DNA of 64,000 nt, taken from positions 1,054,001 through 1,118,000 of the forward strand of contig NZ_LR590469.1 of assembly GCF_901472495.1 (NCBI RefSeq). Reading direction: 5' to 3'. The DNA is from Yersinia enterocolitica subsp. enterocolitica (GTDB lineage Bacteria > Pseudomonadota > Gammaproteobacteria > Enterobacterales > Enterobacteriaceae). The position numbers were made by a program, and so were the translations under genes. The notes under the pieces were generated by a model, which saw nothing but the letters and a program-made list of their open reading frames with translations, was not told the origin of the DNA and made no database searches. Shown piece by piece: positions 42,394 through 51,692 of the stretch; the first letter of the stretch is position 1, and each line of letters starts with the position of its first letter.

Positions 42394-43611
42394 CTATCCT
42401 TGCAGGAGTTTCACCAATAAAGAGCCATTATATAATGCTTCTTTTACCAGAGCGGCTCCCGGCATTGTCCCCTGATTAAAAAATGCCGTTGGCTCCACCA
42501 AAATATGCTCGCTATAAGCAGGTAGGGCTTGTTGGCGAATACAAGATGCAATGGCGGGATGCAGAATAGAAGCCGCTTTATTTAATGGCGAACCAACCAG
42601 AATCTTTTCCGGATTAAATAAATTGACCATAATGGCAATAATGCGCCCGACACTGTGGCCAACACCTAGAATAATATCTTTAGCTAATTGATCGCCGGCC
42701 AACGCCGCATCACATAAAGACTCAACCGTCAGTGGTGAGCCATGTAATAACGAACTCATTGAGCCATTTAATCGCTGTTGGGCAATTTCCAGCATATTTT
42801 CAATACTGGCAACCGTCTCCAGACAACCATGGTTACCGCAATAACAACGTTTGCCATAAGGGTCAACTTGAGTGTGGCCAATTTCAACCACACTACGGCT
42901 GCCTGCGTGTAATACCCTACCCGCAGCAATAACCCCTGCACCGACATTATGATCAATCACGACTTGAATCACATTCTGACAGCCACGCGAAGCGCCATAC
43001 AAGGCCTCTGCCATCGTCCAGGCGCAAATATCATGTTGCAGATAAACAGGTAATCCCGTTCGCTGCTCCAATGCCGGGCCAAGTAGCATTTCATCCACTT
43101 TATAAAATGGCATTTTATGCACAATACCCGCTGGTGCGTCGATGATACCGGGCATGGTAATGGCGATAGCCGTCAGCCTTTCAAGTTTTTCCTGATGGCG
43201 GATAAAGAATTGGTCGACTTCGCTGAGAATGCGATTGAGTAAGGGCTCAGAGTGGCTATCCGGTAAGGGAATTTGATCTTCAACTACCAGTTTACTGCTG
43301 AGGTCACGCAGCGCGAGAGTTATCGAACCTCGGCTAATCCGTCCGGAGACATAATGCCAAGCCTCGGTATCCAGAACCAAACCAATTGCTGGCCGCCCAC
43401 GACTACCAACATCTTGATATTCGGTTTCTTTTACCAAATGGGCTTCAACTAATTCCCGCACAATCTTGGTGATACTGGCGGGGGCCAATTGCGCCCTCTT
43501 AGACAGTTCAATACGGGATATCGGGCCGAACAAATCAATCAGCCGATAAACGGCCCCTGCATTGGTCTGCTTGATTTGATCAATATGCCCAGGCTGTCCA
43601 TCCGTTATCAC
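42394..43611 (-). CDS. mlc: Glucose-responsive ROK-family transcriptional repressor Mlc
   Basis: About 405 aa. N-terminal helix-turn-helix (GPISRIELSKRAQLAPASITKIVREL) and ROK domain with the zinc site (GHTQVDPYGKRCYCGNHGCLET). Highly similar to E. coli Mlc (dgsA), which represses ptsG, pts and malT and is sequestered by EIICB-Glc. GTG at 43611 with AAGGAG 8 nt upstream gives the family length; the frame is open to 43701. Same synteny as E. coli (clcB, ynfK, mlc, ynfL). Confidence 0.95.
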   Translation of the reverse strand: MITDGQPGHIDQIKQTNAGAVYRLIDLFGPISRIELSKRAQLAPASITKIVRELVEAHLVKETEYQDVGSRGRPAIGLVLDTEAWHYVSGRISRGSITLALRDLSSKLVVEDQIPLPDSHSEPLLNRILSEVDQFFIRHQEKLERLTAIAITMPGIIDAPAGIVHKMPFYKVDEMLLGPALEQRTGLPVYLQHDICAWTMAEALYGASRGCQNVIQVVIDHNVGAGVIAAGRVLHAGSRSVVEIGHTQVDPYGKRCYCGNHGCLETVASIENMLEIAQQRLNGSMSSLLHGSPLTVESLCDAALAGDQLAKDIILGVGHSVGRIIAIMVNLFNPEKILVGSPLNKAASILHPAIASCIRQQALPAYSEHILVEPTAFFNQGTMPGAALVKEALYNGSLLVKLLQG

Positions 43612-43831
43612 TAAACCGGCTCCTTCTCTGTCACCGAGTATTTTTCGCGCTTCTAAATAAAGATTATCGGCTATGTTGGGGCTTTTAGCATATGGCGTCA
43701 ACTATTTGATTAGTTATGTGATTTACTGCACATAATCGCCGATGCCCTTTGACTATGCGCTGATTATTTAGACGAATAAAGGTCGAAAAACACTCACCAA
43801 TATTATTTAACCTTAGCAACCCAAACTGCCT

Positions 43832-44743
43832 TTATGCTTCATTTATTGGGCTATCCGCTATCATTAGGCGGATCAATGCTTCCGCTGGCGCGGTCACCGG
43901 GCGATGTTTATGATTCACCAACCACACCTCAGTTGTCGCACTGCTTTCAGCTAACGGTAAGTATTTCACCCCATCCACTTTTACCCGCGTGAATGACGCT
44001 GGCAAAATAGAAACACCTAAACCGGCGGATACCAGCCCGACAATGGTCATCGCCTCCCCGACTTCTTGCGTGATATAGGGAGTGATCCCAGCACGAGTCA
44101 GCAGCGTGAGGATCTCATCATAAAGCGCAGTACCTACCTCGCGAGCAAAGAAAACAAAAGGTTGATCGGCCAACGAACTAAATTTGACACGCCCAAGAGG
44201 TAAAGCAGCTAACGGACTTTCTTCGTGGACCACCGCAACTAAAGGCTCGCGTAACAACAGACGGTATTGCAGCGCGTCGGGCAAGCGAGTGTTGCGCATC
44301 ACACCAAGATCAAGTTGACCATTCAACAAGGGTTCAATTTGCTGTTTGGTATTCACTTCCTGCATTTTAATATGAACGTGCGGGTGCAACTGGCGAAAAG
44401 CGCGCAAATTCTTAGATACGGTGCTGATAAACGGTGCCGATGAGGTAAAACCAATGGTTAACTCCCCCGATTCCCCACGATGCAAACGCGCTGCTTTCTC
44501 AGCGGCCGAGCTAACCTGCGCCAGAATTTGGTAAGCCTCCTTTAAAAACAGCACACCGGCCTGTGTCAGGCTGACATTACGGTTATTGCGGGCAAACAAC
44601 CTGGCCCCGATTTGCTCTTCCAATATCCGAATTTGTTGGCTCAGCGGGGGCTGAGAAATACGTAAACGCTCTGCTGCTCGCCCGAAATGCAACTCTTCAG
44701 CCACCGCGATAAAATAACGTAAATGCCTGAGTTCAATACTCAT
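43832..44743 (-). CDS. ynfL: LysR family transcriptional regulator
   Basis: 303 aa. HTH at the N terminus (LRHLRYFIAVAEELHFGRAAERLRISQPPLSQQIRILEEQIGARLF) and co-inducer domain. Divergent from ynfM, as in E. coli, and likely its regulator. ATG at 44743. Confidence 0.88.
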   Translation of the reverse strand: MSIELRHLRYFIAVAEELHFGRAAERLRISQPPLSQQIRILEEQIGARLFARNNRNVSLTQAGVLFLKEAYQILAQVSSAAEKAARLHRGESGELTIGFTSSAPFISTVSKNLRAFRQLHPHVHIKMQEVNTKQQIEPLLNGQLDLGVMRNTRLPDALQYRLLLREPLVAVVHEESPLAALPLGRVKFSSLADQPFVFFAREVGTALYDEILTLLTRAGITPYITQEVGEAMTIVGLVSAGLGVSILPASFTRVKVDGVKYLPLAESSATTEVWLVNHKHRPVTAPAEALIRLMIADSPINEA

Positions 44744-44919
44744 CCGACTCCAGTGATATTTTTAAAGTCTTATTATGAATAATTAATATATTAGACAAAA
44801 AACTCTGCTATTTCTATGATCCTATTATTACACCGAACGACGATTGAGCCTGTGCTCTTGCGGTGAACAAACTGTTTTGATTGTGCTTGTTTTTATTGTG
44901 CTAATGATAAGGAAATACC

Positions 44920-46212
44920 GTGACCACCTCTTTGCTCACTACGGATACCGCAGTGTCGAACCTCGCCGCAAATGACGATGCAACTGCTACAACGCCTAAA
45001 ACCACTCGTTTTACTAAACGTCCTTATATTCAACGCGGTACACCGGAATTTATTCGTGTCACCCTGGCTTTCTTTTCCGCCGGATTAGCGACCTTCGCCC
45101 TGCTCTATTGCGTGCAGCCAATCCTACCGTTGTTATCACAAGACTTTACTATCTCACCGGCGAGCAGCAGCTTATCGCTTTCAACTGCCACCGGGATGCT
45201 GGCTTTTGGCCTGATGTTTACTGGCCCACTTTCTGATGCCATTGGCCGTAAATCCGTGATGGTAGTGGCATTGATGCTGGCCGCTATCTGCACCTTAATT
45301 TGTGCTTTTATGACCAGTTGGCATGGGATTTTACTCATGCGAGCATTGATTGGCCTCTCCCTTAGCGGCGTTGCCGCCGTGGCGATGACCTATCTTAGTG
45401 AAGAAATTCACCCCAGTTTTGTCGCGCTCTCGATGGGGCTGTATATCAGCGGCAACTCGATTGGTGGGATGAGTGGCCGTTTAATTACCGGGGTGTTGAG
45501 TGATTTCTTTTCCTGGCGCATCGCTCTGGCGGTGATAGGTATATTTGCGTTGGCCGCCGCTTGTATGTTCTGGCGTATTCTTCCGGCCTCTAAACATTTT
45601 CGCCCTACCTCATTGCGCCCCAGAACGCTGGTCATTAATTTTAAACTGCACTGGCGTGATTCGGGCTTACCCCTGCTGTTCGCGGAGGGTTTTTTAATCA
45701 TGGGTAGCTTTGTCACTTTGTTCAATTACATTGGTTATCGTTTACTGGCACAGCCTTATTATCTCAGCCAGGCGGTGGTGGGGTTATTATCGATAGTCTA
45801 TCTGACCGGCTCATATAGCTCCCCAAAAGCTGGCGCGTTGACCACTCGCTATGGCCGGGGGCCGGTATTAATGGCTGCAATAGGTATGATGTTGATTGGT
45901 GTCATTATCACCGGTTTCTCTGCGGTAATAACCATCTTTATTGGCATGATGGTATTTACTGCCGGTTTCTTTGCCGCGCACTCTGTTGCCAGCAGTTGGA
46001 TTGGCCGCCGCGCGCGCCGCGCTAAAGCCCAAGCCTCTTCACTATATCTATTCTGTTATTACGCCGGTTCGAGTGTCGCAGGAACATTAGGCGGTATTTT
46101 CTGGCTTAATCTAGGGTGGGCCGGCGTTGTGGCATTTATCGCCACGCTCTTGTTGCTGGCATTGTATGTTGGGCAGCGGTTACGGAAATTGCCAGAAGCG
46201 GCCAAAATATAA
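44920..46212 (+). CDS. ynfM: MFS efflux transporter YnfM
   Basis: 430-aa transporter of the AraJ/YnfM group, about 12 helices, with the motif GPLSDAIGRKSVMVVALML (motif A) and RALIGLSLSGVAAVAMTYLSEEI. In E. coli YnfM exports arabinose and other compounds. Starts at a GTG with AAGGAA 8 nt upstream. N-terminal 45 residues are hydrophilic and longer than in many relatives. Confidence 0.92.
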   Translation: MTTSLLTTDTAVSNLAANDDATATTPKTTRFTKRPYIQRGTPEFIRVTLAFFSAGLATFALLYCVQPILPLLSQDFTISPASSSLSLSTATGMLAFGLMFTGPLSDAIGRKSVMVVALMLAAICTLICAFMTSWHGILLMRALIGLSLSGVAAVAMTYLSEEIHPSFVALSMGLYISGNSIGGMSGRLITGVLSDFFSWRIALAVIGIFALAAACMFWRILPASKHFRPTSLRPRTLVINFKLHWRDSGLPLLFAEGFLIMGSFVTLFNYIGYRLLAQPYYLSQAVVGLLSIVYLTGSYSSPKAGALTTRYGRGPVLMAAIGMMLIGVIITGFSAVITIFIGMMVFTAGFFAAHSVASSWIGRRARRAKAQASSLYLFCYYAGSSVAGTLGGIFWLNLGWAGVVAFIATLLLLALYVGQRLRKLPEAAKI

Positions 46213-46237
46213 TCTTAGATGAAGTAAAGCCGATTGG

Positions 46238-46268
46238 ACGCCAAATTACAATTTGACGTTCTCTCTGC
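46238..46268 (+). terminator. Terminator-like hairpin after ynfM
   Basis: Near-perfect inverted repeat ACGCCAAATT and AATTTGACGT (about 46238-46259), loop AC, followed by TCTCTCTGC. T run weak. Confidence 0.45.
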
Positions 46269-46398
46269 TATGTACCTATTATTAAGGGGAGCTTAACGAC
46301 CCTAAGTGATTGTTGCTTGAGATATAAATTAAGTATCTAGTGTATTAAGGGATTTATTACGAGATATTTCCTTAATTTATGTAAGGTCAGGAGAAAAT

Positions 46399-46788
46399 AT
46401 GACAAACCACTTCCTCACGCTTTGGGACATACTCGCGACAACATTTTCCATTTTCTTTTTCATCGCATACTTGCTGATTCTGTTTCAGGTCATTTCCGAC
46501 CTGTTCAGAGACCATGAATTAAGTGGGTTTTATAAAGCGATTTGGATTCTGTTTTTACTCTTCATTCCACTACTGACGTCTCTGGTATACCTCATCACAC
46601 GAGGTAAAGGTATGGCTCAGCGCTATCGAGCCTCGGTACAAAAATCAGTATCCGAAACCAATGAGTATATCCGTCACGTTGCGGGTAAATCGCCAGCAGA
46701 ACAGATTGCTGACGCGAAAAAATTATTAGATGAAGGGACTATTACTGAAAGTGAATACCAGCAACTAAAAGCGAAAGCACTGTCCTAA
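46399..46788 (+). CDS. Small membrane protein with PLDc_N and SHOCT domains
   Basis: 129 aa. Two hydrophobic helices (LWDILATTFSIFFFIAYLLILFQVI and YKAIWILFLLFIPLLTSLVYLI) form a PLDc_N domain, followed by a C-terminal SHOCT domain (AEQIADAKKLLDEGTITESEYQQLKAKAL), often found on membrane proteins. Function unknown. AGGAG lies upstream of the ATG; an independent gene between ynfM and blaA. Confidence 0.85.
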   Translation: MTNHFLTLWDILATTFSIFFFIAYLLILFQVISDLFRDHELSGFYKAIWILFLLFIPLLTSLVYLITRGKGMAQRYRASVQKSVSETNEYIRHVAGKSPAEQIADAKKLLDEGTITESEYQQLKAKALS

Positions 46789-46846
46789 TATTTTGATTTA
46801 TCACTCTAGCCAACACAGCTACAACATTGAAAACGTGTCGGCTATA

Positions 46847-46888
46847 AAGGCTAAATGTCACTTACCCTGCCATTTAGCCTTTTTTATT
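46847..46888 (+). terminator. Terminator before blaA
   Basis: Stem AAGGCTAAATG (46847-46857) and CATTTAGCCTT (46871-46881) followed by TTTTTATTT; a strong terminator for the SHOCT gene. Confidence 0.9.
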
Positions 46889-46985
46889 TCTGAATTAAAG
46901 CGATAAAAATAATAGACAGTGGTGCTTAGTCGCCATGGAGATTATAATTTCAGCCTTATGCTTATATTGTTTGCGAGATTCAGGA

Positions 46986-47870
46986 ATGAAGCACTCTTCG
47001 CTACGGCGTTCACTATTATTAGCCGGTATTACCCTGCCCTTAGTCAATTTTGCGCCGCCAACCTGGGCCGCTGCGATTCCGGGATCATTAGACAAGCAAT
47101 TGGCAGCACTTGAGCATAGTGCTAACGGTCGTTTAGGCATTGCGATGATTAATAGCGGCGCTGGCACCAAAATTTTGTATCGCGGAGCTCAACGTTTCCC
47201 ATTCTGTAGTACTTTTAAGTTTATGCTGGCCGCTGCTGTATTAGATCAAAGCCAGTCTCAGCCGAATTTACTCAATAAGCATATAAATTACCATGAGAGT
47301 GATTTGTTATCTTATGCCCCGATCACGTGTAAAAATCTGGCGCGTGGCATGACCGTCTCCGAGTTATGTGCTGCCACCATTCAATATAGTGATAACACTG
47401 CCGCGAATTTATTAATTAAAGAGTTGGGTGGTTTAGCGGCTGTTAATCAGTTTGCTCGCAGTATTGGCGATCAGATGTTCAGATTAGACCGCTGGGAGCC
47501 TGATTTAAATACCGCGCTACCTAATGACCCACGTGATACCACCACTCCTGCGGCTATGGCAGCGAGTATGAATAAATTGGTGCTGGGTGATGCATTGCGC
47601 CCTGCCCAACGAAGTCAACTCGCTGCATGGCTGAAAGGAAATACCACCGGGGATGCCACAATTCGTGCGGGTGCCCCTACTGACTGGATTGTGGGTGACA
47701 AAACGGGTAGTGGCGATTACGGAACCACCAATGATATTGCGGTACTTTGGCCGACTAAAGGCGCGCCGATTGTTTTAGTCGTGTATTTCACGCAACGCGA
47801 AAAAGACGCGAAGCCACGCCGCGATGTATTGGCCTCTGCGACCCAAATAATTTTGTCGCAAATATCCTGA
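46986..47870 (+). CDS. blaA: Class A beta-lactamase, chromosomal (BlaA type)
   Basis: 294-aa serine beta-lactamase exported to the periplasm (signal peptide to about TWAAA). Catalytic motifs: Ser75-x-x-Lys78 (CSTFK), Ser134-Asp-Asn136 (YSDNT), Glu170 in RWEPDLN and Lys238-Thr-Gly (DKTGSG). The sequence is close to the chromosomal BlaA of Y. enterocolitica, which hydrolyses penicillins and first-generation cephalosporins. No LysR (AmpR) gene is adjacent. Start at ATG 46986; the frame extends to 46935. Confidence 0.95.
   Translation: MKHSSLRRSLLLAGITLPLVNFAPPTWAAAIPGSLDKQLAALEHSANGRLGIAMINSGAGTKILYRGAQRFPFCSTFKFMLAAAVLDQSQSQPNLLNKHINYHESDLLSYAPITCKNLARGMTVSELCAATIQYSDNTAANLLIKELGGLAAVNQFARSIGDQMFRLDRWEPDLNTALPNDPRDTTTPAAMAASMNKLVLGDALRPAQRSQLAAWLKGNTTGDATIRAGAPTDWIVGDKTGSGDYGTTNDIAVLWPTKGAPIVLVVYFTQREKDAKPRRDVLASATQIILSQIS
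47032..47039 (-). promoter_or_regulatory. FtsK-orienting sequence (KOPS), pointing to dif
   Basis: CCCTGCCC on the plus strand is GGGCAGGG on the minus strand, pointing left towards dif. Lies inside blaA. Confidence 0.55.
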
Positions 47871-47878
47871 TTTCCTGT

Positions 47879-47903
47879 GCGGGTGACGTTACCCGCCTTT
47901 TAA
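47879..47903 (+). terminator. Terminator of blaA
   Basis: Stem GCGGGT (47879-47884) and ACCCGC (47891-47896) followed by CTTTTAA, shortly after the blaA stop. Confidence 0.7.
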
Positions 47904-47990
47904 CCGCTATAGATGCTTTTGATATTTTGGCAAATACCCCATGATTAATGGCAACACTGGCTTTCAGAGGTATTGTTTTATTGATATAAC

Positions 47991-48013
47991 TTAGTGTATG
48001 TTGTAACTAAAGT
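47991..48013 (+). promoter_or_regulatory. ter: Ter replication fork-arrest site in the tus promoter
   Basis: The sequence around GTATGTTGTAACTAAAG matches the Ter consensus (E. coli TerB) through the whole core, including the G that pairs with the C6 base flipped on fork arrest. It sits 20 bases before the tus start, just as TerB does in E. coli, so Tus should repress its own promoter. By orientation, forks moving left to right in the window meet the blocking face. Confidence 0.92.
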
Positions 48014-48032
48014 AAGGTTAATTAAAGATACG

Positions 48033-48962
48033 ATGAATAAATATGATCTGATAGAGCGGCTAAATAACCGCTTTACCGCGTTGGAAGCCGGATTGCAGGC
48101 GCTCCACCAGCAGCTTGAGGATTTACCCCTGCTCGCTGCCCGCGTGTTTTCCTTGCCTGAAATAGAGAAAGGCACGGAACATCAACCCATTATGCATATC
48201 CCTGTGAATGCAACCGTGGGAGTAGCGGCTAGAGATTTAGCGATACAGCATTATCAGCGGCTGTTTATTCACCACCAAGGTCAGAATGTTAGCAGCAAAG
48301 CAGCCCTCCGCCTCCCGGGAGTCCTTTGTTTTTCGGTGACGGAGAGCCAATTAGCCACTTGCCAAAAGAGTATTCAACACATTAATCAATTAAAAACCGA
48401 GCTGGAACATATCATTACCGTTGAGTCTGGTTTGCCGAGTGAGCAACGTTTCGAGTTTGTTCACACCCACCTGCATGGGTTGATCACGCTAAATACCTAT
48501 CGCACCATTACGCCGTTGATAAACCCCAGTTCGGTTCGCTTTGGTTGGGCTAATAAACATATTATTAAGAATGTTACCCGCGAAGACGTGCTGGCGCAGT
48601 TAAATAAAAGCCTAAATGCAGGCCGTGCCGTTCCCCCTTTTAGCCGTGAACAATGGGTGGAATTAATTAGCCAAGAAATTAACGATGTTCAACGGTTGCC
48701 GGAACAAGCGCGCTTAAAAATCAAACGTCCGGTAAAAGTACAACCTATTGCACGAGTTTGGTATCAGGAACAGCAGAAACAAGTTCAACACCCCTGCCCT
48801 ATGCCTTTGATTGCCTTTTGCCAGCTTCAATCGGCAGCCGAATTACCTAAATTAGGCGAATTAACTGATTATGATGCCAATCAGATTAAACATAAATATA
48901 AGCCAGATGCCAAACCATTACAGCTGTTGGTACCCAGGTTACATTTATATCTCGAAATATAG
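48033..48962 (+). CDS. tus: DNA replication terminus site-binding protein Tus
   Basis: 309-aa monomeric contrahelicase that binds Ter sites and stops replication forks in one direction. Nearly collinear with E. coli Tus: VARVFSLPE-like segment near the N terminus, KAALRLPGVLCF, RFGWANKHIIKNVTREDVLAQL, LKIKRPVKVQPIARVWYQEQQKQVQHPCPMPLIA and the end RLHLYLEI. The Lys-rich KIKRPVKVQ strand that lies in the DNA groove is intact. ATG 48033 gives the family length. Confidence 0.96.
   Translation: MNKYDLIERLNNRFTALEAGLQALHQQLEDLPLLAARVFSLPEIEKGTEHQPIMHIPVNATVGVAARDLAIQHYQRLFIHHQGQNVSSKAALRLPGVLCFSVTESQLATCQKSIQHINQLKTELEHIITVESGLPSEQRFEFVHTHLHGLITLNTYRTITPLINPSSVRFGWANKHIIKNVTREDVLAQLNKSLNAGRAVPPFSREQWVELISQEINDVQRLPEQARLKIKRPVKVQPIARVWYQEQQKQVQHPCPMPLIAFCQLQSAAELPKLGELTDYDANQIKHKYKPDAKPLQLLVPRLHLYLEI
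48792..48799 (-). promoter_or_regulatory. FtsK-orienting sequence (KOPS), pointing to dif
   Basis: CCCTGCCC on the plus strand, KOPS on the minus strand, inside tus and pointing left to dif. Confidence 0.55.
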
Positions 48963-49047
48963 ATAAAAAGTCTAAGCTAATCATTTACTCTCATAGAACC
49001 TATAAGATTACGCTTCTTCTGGTGATTTTTATGAATAAGCAACTCAA

Positions 49048-49767
49048 TTACCAGAAGAAATTAACCCCTTCACGTAGAACTTTTTTAGGGACATAGTGAC
49101 TCAATCCTGAAGTATGGCAATATTCAATCAACTCTTTTAAAGAATGACACCCCACTTTGTCATAAATAAATCTAAGCCGATTTTCAATAGTTCTATTTGA
49201 CAGGGATAATTTTACCGCTATTTCTTTAGCGGTCATTTTTTGAATCGCATAAAATATGATATCAAGTTCTCTTTCTGAGAAGCCATCTACCGGCGGGGTG
49301 AGTGTAATAACGGAGGGTTTTAAACTGTTAAAAAAATCACATATAGAAATAAAGTTAAATTTTTTACCAAAAAAAACAGTGCCTAACACCTTCCCATTTT
49401 GGTTATAAATAGGAAATTTAGGGAAGTACCAGGGTGAAATAACCCTTTCACGCCCAAAGGAAGAGGTGACAATGATCTCCGCGCCCTCTCTGCTTTGTTC
49501 CGCCTTTCTATCGTGAGCCTTGAAGTCATCACTATACTCCGACCATGAGCATGGCATTTCCTCATCTAAGCGCCCTTCAAAATCAAAGCCAGGCTGAATA
49601 TCAAACAAATCAAGACAAGATTCATTTAAGTAAACAAATTTGGAGTTATTATCTTTTATCGCCCAAGGAATACTCGCCTTTTCCATGATGGAAATAAGCG
49701 ATGTTTCACTGAGTGAATTAACAATCATGTTAGATTGATTCTGGGGGACTGATTTTTCATCTTCCAT
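49048..49767 (-). CDS. PAS-domain LuxR-type transcriptional regulator (paralogue)
   Basis: 239 aa, same plan as the gene at 32403: N-terminal PAS-like domain (SIMEKASIPWAIKDNNSKFVYLNESCLDLF) and C-terminal LuxR HTH (FSERELDIIFYAIQKMTAKEIAVKLSLSNRTIENRLRFIYDKVG). Shared phrases include LNSLPLISIMEY versus LSETSLISIMEK, TLTPP and PRFPIYNK versus PKFPIYNQ. Convergent with tus; no target apparent. It separates tus from fumC, which are neighbours in E. coli. Confidence 0.82.
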   Translation of the reverse strand: MEDEKSVPQNQSNMIVNSLSETSLISIMEKASIPWAIKDNNSKFVYLNESCLDLFDIQPGFDFEGRLDEEMPCSWSEYSDDFKAHDRKAEQSREGAEIIVTSSFGRERVISPWYFPKFPIYNQNGKVLGTVFFGKKFNFISICDFFNSLKPSVITLTPPVDGFSERELDIIFYAIQKMTAKEIAVKLSLSNRTIENRLRFIYDKVGCHSLKELIEYCHTSGLSHYVPKKVLREGVNFFW

Positions 49768-50072
49768 AAAATGAACTCCTATCGCGTCAAAAACAACATT
49801 TTAATAAATAAAAACCACCTTAATTATATTAACCATAGCAACCCGGTGGCCCACGGGAAAAATAAGCAAAACGTATTTTTTGCTAAAAACCTCAAAAAAC
49901 ACAACTTAAATAAAATGATTTTTCTTTTTTATACGATTAGCCAATGCAATTATAGGTATTATGCTTATTACTTCTGACAATATAATGCTTAATATTGCAC
50001 AACGTCTCTCTCTGCTGAATACCATATTGTCATAAAGAACGCCGGGAATAGATCCCGGCGTTACCAGCGAGG
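49768..50072. other. AT-rich gap between regulator and fumC
   Basis: No gene seen. The PAS-LuxR promoter should be at its left side. A 68-codon Asn/Lys-rich plus frame (49771-49977) looks like chance in AT-rich DNA. The fumC terminator is at the right end. Confidence 0.5.
50038..50062 (-). terminator. fumC terminator
   Basis: Perfect 10-bp stem AACGCCGGGA (50038-50047) and TCCCGGCGTT (50053-50062), loop ATAGA, followed on the minus strand by CTTTAT. Confidence 0.8.
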
Positions 50073-51467
50073 CTATTTCATAGTTCCAACCATATCTTCC
50101 GGTTTAACCCATTCATCGAATTGTTCATCAGTAACATAACCTAGTTTCAGCGCCGCCGCCTTGAGGGTCAGCCCCTCTTTATGGGCTTTCTTCGCAATTT
50201 CAGCCGCCTTGTCATAACCAATATGAGTATTCAACGCAGTAACTAACATTAGCGATTCATTCAGTAGCTGAGTGATACGGTCACGATTAGGTTCAATGCC
50301 AACTGCGCAATGCTCATTAAAACCGCGCATACCGTCGGCGAGCAGACGAATAGATTGCAGGAAGTTATGAATCACCAGCGGGCGGAAAACGTTCAATTCA
50401 AAGTTACCAGACGCCCCACCAATATTGACCGCCACGTCGTTACCCATCACCTGCGCGCATAACATGGTCATAGCTTCACATTGTGTCGGATTGACTTTAC
50501 CCGGCATGATAGAACTGCCTGGTTCATTCTCCGGAATAGAAAGCTCGCCAATGCCACTGCGGGGGCCTGAGGCTAACCAGCGCACATCGTTGGCAATTTT
50601 CATCAACGAGGCCGCTAAACCTTTCAATGCACCGTGACCATGAACTAATGCATCACAAGTTGCTAATGCCTCAAATTTATTCGGCGCGGTGACGAAAGGT
50701 TGCTGGGCCAAGGCTGCAATCTCATTGGCGACGCGCACCGCATATTCAGGATGAGTATTCAGCCCCGTCCCAACGGCAGTGCCGCCCAATGCCAGTTCGC
50801 ACAGATGAGGAATAGTGGCTTCAATATGTTGTACATTGTGCGCCAACATCGCCACCCAGCCGGAAATTTCCTGCCCCAGCGTCAGTGGCGTGGCGTCTTG
50901 TAAATGCGTGCGGCCAATCTTCACAATGTCGCGATAGGCTTCGGCTTTATTTTTCAGGGTCTGTTGCAATACTTTCAGTTCAGGTAACAGATGCTCTCTT
51001 AACCCAATAACTGCGGCGACATGCATTGCGGTTGGGAATACATCATTTGAGCTTTGGCTTTTATTCACATCATCATTAGGATGAACCAGACGATCATTAC
51101 CTCGTTCGCCCCCTAACAATTCACTGGCCCGATTGGCCAGCACCTCATTCATATTCATATTGGTTTGCGTGCCAGAACCGGTTTGCCAAATTGAAAGTGG
51201 GAACTCGCTCGCATGTTCGCCATTCAAGACCTCATCAGCCGCACGCATAATCGCTCTTGCCCGCTCGGCGGGGAGCAAACCCAGATCCATATTGACCTGG
51301 GCTGCGGCGCGTTTAGTCAATGCCAACGCATGAATCAGTGCCGTTGGCATCTTCTCTTGCGAAATACGAAAATGCTCGAGTGAGCGCTGGGTTTGCGCGC
51401 CCCATAATTGACTTGCCGGTACATCAATAGGCCCCATTGAGTCCTTTTCACTGCGGGTGGTCACCAT
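50073..51467 (-). CDS. fumC: Fumarase C (class II fumarate hydratase)
   Basis: 464-aa iron-free fumarase of the TCA cycle, homotetramer in the cytoplasm, active when iron is limiting or under oxidative stress. Visible: SGSGTQTNMNMNEV, the GRTHLQDATPLTLGQE region with the active-site His, and the class signature GSSIMPGKVNPTQCEA with the catalytic Ser. AAGGAG lies 8 nt upstream of ATG 51467; the frame is open to 51566. fumA is absent beside it, unlike E. coli. Confidence 0.96.
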   Translation of the reverse strand: MVTTRSEKDSMGPIDVPASQLWGAQTQRSLEHFRISQEKMPTALIHALALTKRAAAQVNMDLGLLPAERARAIMRAADEVLNGEHASEFPLSIWQTGSGTQTNMNMNEVLANRASELLGGERGNDRLVHPNDDVNKSQSSNDVFPTAMHVAAVIGLREHLLPELKVLQQTLKNKAEAYRDIVKIGRTHLQDATPLTLGQEISGWVAMLAHNVQHIEATIPHLCELALGGTAVGTGLNTHPEYAVRVANEIAALAQQPFVTAPNKFEALATCDALVHGHGALKGLAASLMKIANDVRWLASGPRSGIGELSIPENEPGSSIMPGKVNPTQCEAMTMLCAQVMGNDVAVNIGGASGNFELNVFRPLVIHNFLQSIRLLADGMRGFNEHCAVGIEPNRDRITQLLNESLMLVTALNTHIGYDKAAEIAKKAHKEGLTLKAAALKLGYVTDEQFDEWVKPEDMVGTMK

Positions 51468-51692
51468 CACTGTCTCCTTAGCATATGAACAGAAGGTTGT
51501 AGTATGACGGGTATATGATGGCATATTTATCACCACCTTTATGCGATTGATTCGCATTTCTCTCATTTAGTTATATTCGGTTATAAGACGGATTACATTA
51601 CTACTTGCAACCCCTTTGGCCCCATTGTTTACTAAGGGACGATTTTTATCAGGGCGATGAATTTCGCCAGATTCAACGGCAGATGACCTATG

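Noticed and set aside
49771..49977. 68-codon Asn/Lys-rich plus frame
   Set aside because: Composition reflects the AT-rich gap; starts inside the leader of the divergent regulator, no ribosome site.
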